Of a stretch of 34,331 nt of DNA, positions 30,920 to 34,331 are shown piece after piece. The notes beneath the pieces are model-generated. The model was not told the origin of the DNA and did not search any database. It saw only the letters and a list, made by a program, of their open reading frames with translations. Source of the DNA: Eubacteriales bacterium (GTDB lineage Bacteria; Bacillota; Clostridia; Lachnospirales; Lachnospiraceae). The stretch's first letter is position 1, and the number at the start of each line of letters is the position of its first letter. The stretch spans positions 1-34,331 of the forward strand of contig JAUNHB010000022.1 in assembly GCA_030524125.1 (NCBI GenBank), in the 5' to 3' direction. The translations under genes and the position numbers were made by a program.

Positions 30920-32314
30920 CTAGCTCCATGCCCCGGCCAGAAGCGCCGCCGCCGCCCGGATCTCCTCCTCGGTCATGGTGGCGTAGCCTAAAAGGATCGT
31001 GGGCTCGCACCCGGTCCTGTCGATACAGTATTCCGACAAGGGGTAGACCTTCACGCCCGCCCGGGCGGCCTGTTCGATACGCTCCGCCTCCGAATCTCCC
31101 GGCCGCAGCCGGAGCAGCAGATGGACGCCCGCATGGTGGCCCGTCACCTGCTCCACGCAGCTCAGCTTCCGGATCTCCGACAGCAGCAGGTCATGCTTGC
31201 TCTTGTAGAGCGCCCGCATCTTGTTCAGATGCCGCTCGTAATATCCCCGTTCCATGAAAAGCTGGAGCACCCGCTGGTCGATCCTCGACACGGTGCTGGA
31301 AAAGCTGCGTCCCGCCTGCTCGTACCGGTCCAGAAGTCCCTCCGGCAGCACCAGATAGCTGATGCGGATCGCCGGAGCGATGGACTTGGAGAAGGTTCCG
31401 ATGTAGACCACCCGCCCGCTCTGGTCGCTTCCCTGAAGGGACGGGACCGGCTTTCCGACATAGCGGAACTCGCTGTCATAGTCGTCCTCGATGAGATACC
31501 GCCCCTCCTTCTCTTCCGCCCAGCGCAGCAGCTCCTGACGGCGTCTGACGGGCATGACGATGCCCAGAGGGTACTGATGGGACGGCATCACATAGGCGAC
31601 GTCCGCGCCGCTCTCTCCGAGCTTTTTTACGTCCATGCCGTACCGGTCCACGGGCACGGCGGCGCACTCGTATCCGAGCCTCTCGAAAATGTCCCACGCG
31701 TGGCGGTACGTGGGGCTTTCCATGGCGATCCGGCGTCCGGTCCCCAGAAGCCTCGACAGGAGCATGAGCAGATAATCGTTCCCGGCTCCCACGAGGACCT
31801 GCTCCGGCCGCACCCGCACCCCGCGCGCCTGATGGAGATAGACGCTGATCACCTCGCGCAGCTCCCGTTCCCCCTTGGCGTCCCCCAGATGAAACAGCTC
31901 CTTTTCGTCCGCCTGAAGCACCTCGCGATTCAGCTTTCGCCAGACTGCAAACGGAAAGTGATCCAGATCGATCCCGTTGGGCGTGAAATCGTACCGGAAG
32001 CGGCTCTCCCCGCGCGGCGCAGGTTCCCGGCGGTCCGCCGGCTGGCGGTCCAGACAGTACAGCTCGTCGATCTGGCAGACGAAATACCCTTTGCACGGGA
32101 CCGACTCGATATATCCCTCCGACAATAGCTGCTCGTAGGCCAGCTGCGCCGTGCTCCGGCTCACGTCCAGATGCTCCGCCAGAAGTCTTGTGGACGGCAG
32201 ACGGTCCCCGCGGCGGATCGCTCCTCTGCGGATCTCGTCCCGGATATACTCGTAGATCTGCTCATATAAGGTTTTTCCCGACGCTGTGTCCAGCTCCATG
32301 GTGATCTCGTACAT
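30920..32314 (-). CDS. MocR-family regulator (GntR HTH fused to aminotransferase)
   Basis: A 464-residue regulator. Residues about 14-78 are a GntR winged helix (YEQIYEYIRDEIRRG; LPSTRLLAEHLDVSRSTAQ; GYIESVPCKGYF). Residues 110-464 are a fold-type I aminotransferase-like domain with VGAGNDYLLML, ESPTYRHAWDIF, IEDDYDSEFRY and the PLP lysine in GTFSKSIAPAIR. PdxR, GabR and related members use PLP as effector. Such regulators usually stand divergent from the target (for example pdxST), but here the neighbour is glnS on the same strand. The first ATG (32314) has no ribosome site and lies six bases after the T-run of the glnS terminator; ATG 32299 is the alternative. Targets are unknown. Confidence 0.88.
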   Translation of the reverse strand: MYEITMELDTASGKTLYEQIYEYIRDEIRRGAIRRGDRLPSTRLLAEHLDVSRSTAQLAYEQLLSEGYIESVPCKGYFVCQIDELYCLDRQPADRREPAPRGESRFRYDFTPNGIDLDHFPFAVWRKLNREVLQADEKELFHLGDAKGERELREVISVYLHQARGVRVRPEQVLVGAGNDYLLMLLSRLLGTGRRIAMESPTYRHAWDIFERLGYECAAVPVDRYGMDVKKLGESGADVAYVMPSHQYPLGIVMPVRRRQELLRWAEEKEGRYLIEDDYDSEFRYVGKPVPSLQGSDQSGRVVYIGTFSKSIAPAIRISYLVLPEGLLDRYEQAGRSFSSTVSRIDQRVLQLFMERGYYERHLNKMRALYKSKHDLLLSEIRKLSCVEQVTGHHAGVHLLLRLRPGDSEAERIEQAARAGVKVYPLSEYCIDRTGCEPTILLGYATMTEEEIRAAAALLAGAWS

Positions 32315-32320
32315 CGTTGT

Positions 32321-32377
32321 AAAAAAAGCCAGAGCGCGCTTCCCCGGAAACCTCTGCCGGGGAAGCCGCTGTGGCTT
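32321..32377 (-). terminator. glnS terminator abutting the MocR gene
   Basis: A long stem: AAGCCAGAGCG (about 32326-32336) with CGCTGTGGCTT (one mismatch), and inside it GCTTCCCCGG (32338-32347) with CCGGGGAAGC (32357-32366). On the minus strand seven T follow (32327-32321). It begins 17 bp after the glnS stop and ends six bases before the MocR ATG. Confidence 0.85.
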
Positions 32378-32393
32378 CTTCCTCCTCTTTTGA

Positions 32394-34061
32394 TCAGTCC
32401 TGCTTCGGCAGCTTGAAGGAGCTCTTCAGCGAGACGATCCGGTTAAACACCGGCGCGTCCTCTCTGGAGTCCTTTGCGTCCACGCAGAAAAATCCGTTTC
32501 TCACGAACTGGAAGCTTTCGTAAGCCTTCGCCCCCTTCAGCGCGGGCTCCAGCTTGGCGCGCACGACCGTCAGAGAATTGGGGTTGATGTTCATGGAACC
32601 GTCCTCGTTGTAGACTCCCTTCTCCTCGTCGATCAGATTCTCATAGAGCCGCACCTCCGCGTCCACCGCGCAGGACGCCGGAACCCAGTGGATCGTTCCC
32701 TTTACCTTGCGCCCGGAAAATCCGCTTCCGGCCTTCGTCTCCGGATCGTAGGTACAGTGCACCGCCGTCACCTTTCCGTTTTCGTCCTTCTCGAAGCCTA
32801 CGCATTTCACAAAGTACGCATGCATCAGGCGGACTTCATTTCCCGGAAACAGACGGAAATATTTCTTCGGAGGCTCCTCCATAAAGTCGTCTCTCTCGAT
32901 GTAAAGCTCTCTTCCAAACGGGATCTTCCGGCTGCCCAGCGCCTCGTTCTCCAGATTGTTGGCCGCGTCCAGATACTCGGTCTCGCCCTCCGGATAGTTG
33001 TCGATGATCAGTTTGACAGGATCCAGCACCGCCATCATACGGGAACGCTTCATCTTCAGATCCTCGCGGATACAGTATTCCAGCATGGCATAATCCACGG
33101 AACTCTGGCCTTTGGAGACTCCGCACAGCTCCACGAACAGCCGGATCGACTCGGGCGTGAAGCCTCTGCGCCGCAGCGCCGCAATGGACACCAGCCGCGG
33201 ATCGTCCCAGCCGTCCACGGTCCCGTCCTCCACCAGCTTCTTGATGTACCGCTTTCCTGTGACCACATTGGTCAGATAGAGCTTTGCAAACTCGATCTGG
33301 CGGGGCGGATGCGGATACTCCAGCTCCCGCACCACCCAATCGTAGAGCGGTCTGTGATCCTCGAATTCCAGCGTGCAGATGGAGTGGGTAATGCCCTCGA
33401 TGGCGTCCTCGATGGGATGGGCGAAATCGTACATCGGGTAAATGCACCATTTGTCTCCGGTGTTGTGGTGGGACATATGAGCCACCCGGTAGAGGACCGG
33501 GTCGCGCATGTTCATGTTGGGGGACGCCATGTCGATCTTCGCCCGCAGCACCTTCTCGCCGTCGGCGTATTTGCCCGCTCTCATATTTTCAAAAAGCTCC
33601 AGATTTTCCTCCACGCTGCGGTCGCGGAAGGGACTGTTTTTTCCCGGCTCCTTCAGCGTGCCGCGGTACTCCCGCATCTGCTCCGCCGTCAGGTCGCAGA
33701 CGAACGCCTTTCCTTTTTTGATCAGCTTTACGGCCGCCTCGTACATCTGCTCAAAGTAATCGGACGCAAAAAACAGCCGGTCCTCCCAGTCGGCTCCCAG
33801 CCACTGGATATCCTTCTTGATGGCGTCCACGAACTCCGTCTTCTCCTTGGTCGGGTTCGTATCGTCAAAACGCATGTTGAATTTTCCGTGATACTTCTGC
33901 GCCAGCCCATAGTTCAGCAGGATGGACTTGGCGTGTCCGATGTGGAGATAGCCGTTGGGCTCCGGCGGAAAACGGGTGTGCACGGTGTCGTAAACGCCCT
34001 CCGACAGATCTTTTTCTATCTCATTTTCTATAAAGTTCTTCGATACCACTTCATTCTCCAT
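32394..34061 (-). CDS. glnS: Glutaminyl-tRNA synthetase
   Basis: Charges tRNA-Gln with glutamine. The protein is 555 residues. The class I signature is [15 protein letters not shown] (residues 32-46, HIGH intact), followed by [13 protein letters not shown]. The fold after the catalytic domain matches GlnRS (EGWDDPR-type region reads [39 protein letters not shown]), and the anticodon-binding beta barrels end normally ([11 protein letters not shown]). The segment where the KMSKS-like MSKRKL of E. coli GlnRS should lie reads [11 protein letters not shown], a clear departure. The promoter is at 34095-34124; GGAGG is eight bases before ATG 34061. The leader is short, so no T-box. Confidence 0.95.
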   Translation of the reverse strand: MENEVVSKNFIENEIEKDLSEGVYDTVHTRFPPEPNGYLHIGHAKSILLNYGLAQKYHGKFNMRFDDTNPTKEKTEFVDAIKKDIQWLGADWEDRLFFASDYFEQMYEAAVKLIKKGKAFVCDLTAEQMREYRGTLKEPGKNSPFRDRSVEENLELFENMRAGKYADGEKVLRAKIDMASPNMNMRDPVLYRVAHMSHHNTGDKWCIYPMYDFAHPIEDAIEGITHSICTLEFEDHRPLYDWVVRELEYPHPPRQIEFAKLYLTNVVTGKRYIKKLVEDGTVDGWDDPRLVSIAALRRRGFTPESIRLFVELCGVSKGQSSVDYAMLEYCIREDLKMKRSRMMAVLDPVKLIIDNYPEGETEYLDAANNLENEALGSRKIPFGRELYIERDDFMEEPPKKYFRLFPGNEVRLMHAYFVKCVGFEKDENGKVTAVHCTYDPETKAGSGFSGRKVKGTIHWVPASCAVDAEVRLYENLIDEEKGVYNEDGSMNINPNSLTVVRAKLEPALKGAKAYESFQFVRNGFFCVDAKDSREDAPVFNRIVSLKSSFKLPKQD

Positions 34062-34094
34062 AACAGGGTCCTCCTCGGTCTAAAACTACGGTTT

Positions 34095-34124
34095 ATCATA
34101 GCACACCGTCCCTTTCTATTGCAA
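34095..34124 (-). promoter_or_regulatory. Promoter of glnS
   Basis: On the minus strand TTGCAA (34124-34119), an 18-bp spacer and TATGAT (34100-34095), with TGC just before the -10 box (extended -10). The leader is about 27 nt. Confidence 0.78.
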
Positions 34125-34174
34125 GGCTGAATCGCTTCCTTTTCCGCATAAAAGACGTGCTGTCGCTGTCCACT

Positions 34175-34235
34175 GCCCTGCAAATGGCTGCCCGTGCAGG
34201 CACGGCAGCCGCCTGCATGGCGTATCGTGCAAAAA
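34175..34235. repeat. Palindromic repeat family B, copy 2
   Basis: Matches 1-61 with five mismatches, same orientation. GGCTGCCCGTGC pairs with GCACGGCAGCC around an AG tip. The outer arms are less perfect here (CCTGCATGGC in place of TTGCAGGGC). Its AAAAA tail is the T-run of the tRNA terminator on the minus strand. Confidence 0.8.
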
Positions 34236-34268
34236 GGCGGAAAACCTTTTCAGATAAGGTTTTCCGCC
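34231..34268 (-). terminator. Terminator of the tRNA-Thr transcript
   Basis: GGCGGAAAACCTT (34236-34248) pairs perfectly with AAGGTTTTCCGCC (34256-34268), and five T follow on the minus strand (34235-34231). It lies ten bases after the tRNA 3' end. Confidence 0.92.
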
Positions 34269-34277
34269 TGATATAAA

Positions 34278-34331
34278 AGCTGCTGACGGGAATCGGACCC
34301 GTGACCTCCGCACTACCAATGCGACGCTCTA
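34278..34331 (-). tRNA. tRNA-Thr (anticodon GGU), 3' part; runs off the window
   Basis: Minus strand. The T arm is ACGGG-TCCGATT-CCCGT. The anticodon arm pairs TCGCA with TGCGG around TTGGTAG, giving anticodon GGT (34315-34317), which reads threonine codons ACC/ACU. The variable loop is AGGTC. The acceptor 3' strand is CAGCAGC with discriminator T, and CCA is not encoded. The 5' acceptor strand and most of the D arm lie outside the window. Confidence 0.88.

Noticed and set aside
30920-32314. Naming the MocR-type regulator pdxR
   Set aside because: No pdxS/pdxT or other vitamin B6 gene is adjacent, and MocR proteins regulate many pathways.
34062-34130. T-box leader before glnS
   Set aside because: The leader is about 27 nt, far too short for a T-box.
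1-34235. Family B repeats at both window ends as attachment sites of an integrated element
   Set aside because: The copies are palindromic with five mismatches, the interval contains purF, purB, glnS and citrate synthase, and there is no integrase. They are better seen as dispersed repeats.
1-34331. CRISPR arrays, IS transposases or prophage genes
   Set aside because: No evenly spaced repeats with unique spacers, and no transposase, integrase or phage structural motifs were found.

Overview
The window is about 34 kb of a GC-rich genome with Gram-positive gene structure: strong AGGAGG-type ribosome sites, sigma-A-like promoters with 16-18 bp spacers, and hairpin-plus-T-run terminators. Several genes point to a gut-type anaerobic Firmicute, most likely Lachnospiraceae: a GlnRS, a CmpB-like 'type IV' membrane protein, paired DUF5716/DUF5717-type proteins, a Cys-rich small protein and many zinc-ribbon membrane proteins. 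This is inferred from gene families; no rRNA marker is present. No phage, plasmid, IS transposase or CRISPR array was seen.

Layout from left to right. (1) 1-258 holds a palindromic repeat (family B), a hairpin, a promoter and a small inverted-repeat element (family A) leading into a Cys-rich 146-residue protein. (2) 794-4817, minus: citrate synthase, a membrane-anchored GT2 glycosyltransferase and a multi-membrane-span GT-C-like protein (DUF6020 type). (3) 4935-5073: a tiny promoter-ORF-terminator unit. (4) 5123-8530: a visibly AT-richer islet with three zinc-ribbon membrane proteins on the minus strand and a divergent XRE repressor; the repressor's probable operator lies inside the operon promoter. 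(5) 8531-8906: terminator plus a rearranged family A copy, then a polysaccharide deacetylase. (6) 9769-15493, minus: a tightly overlapping operon of MarR regulator, two halves of a heterodimeric ABC exporter, a HAD phosphatase and an EamA transporter, under a doubly palindromic MarR operator. (7) 15543-19563, minus: purF, purB and a CmpB-like membrane protein. (8) 19572-22310, minus: a polar amino-acid ABC importer whose binding-protein gene is separated from the permease by a terminator and a family A element. (9) 22318-27344, minus: a three-gene operon of unknown function centred on a degenerate Hsp70-like protein. (10) 27374-34061: a HisC/CobD-type aminotransferase (+), a Cof-type HAD phosphatase with a PrsA/SurA-like foldase lipoprotein (-), an acidic membrane protein (+), a MocR regulator (-) and glnS (-). 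(11) The right end holds the second family B repeat, a strong terminator and the 3' part of tRNA-Thr(GGU).

Most of the window is housekeeping or transport. The parts least explained by known biology are the Hsp70-like/TPR operon (22.3-27.3 kb), the XRE-controlled zinc-ribbon islet (5.1-8.5 kb), the two families of small palindromic elements, the Cys-rich protein, and the 27-codon unit near 5 kb. All functional calls rest on motifs read by eye; no database search was run.
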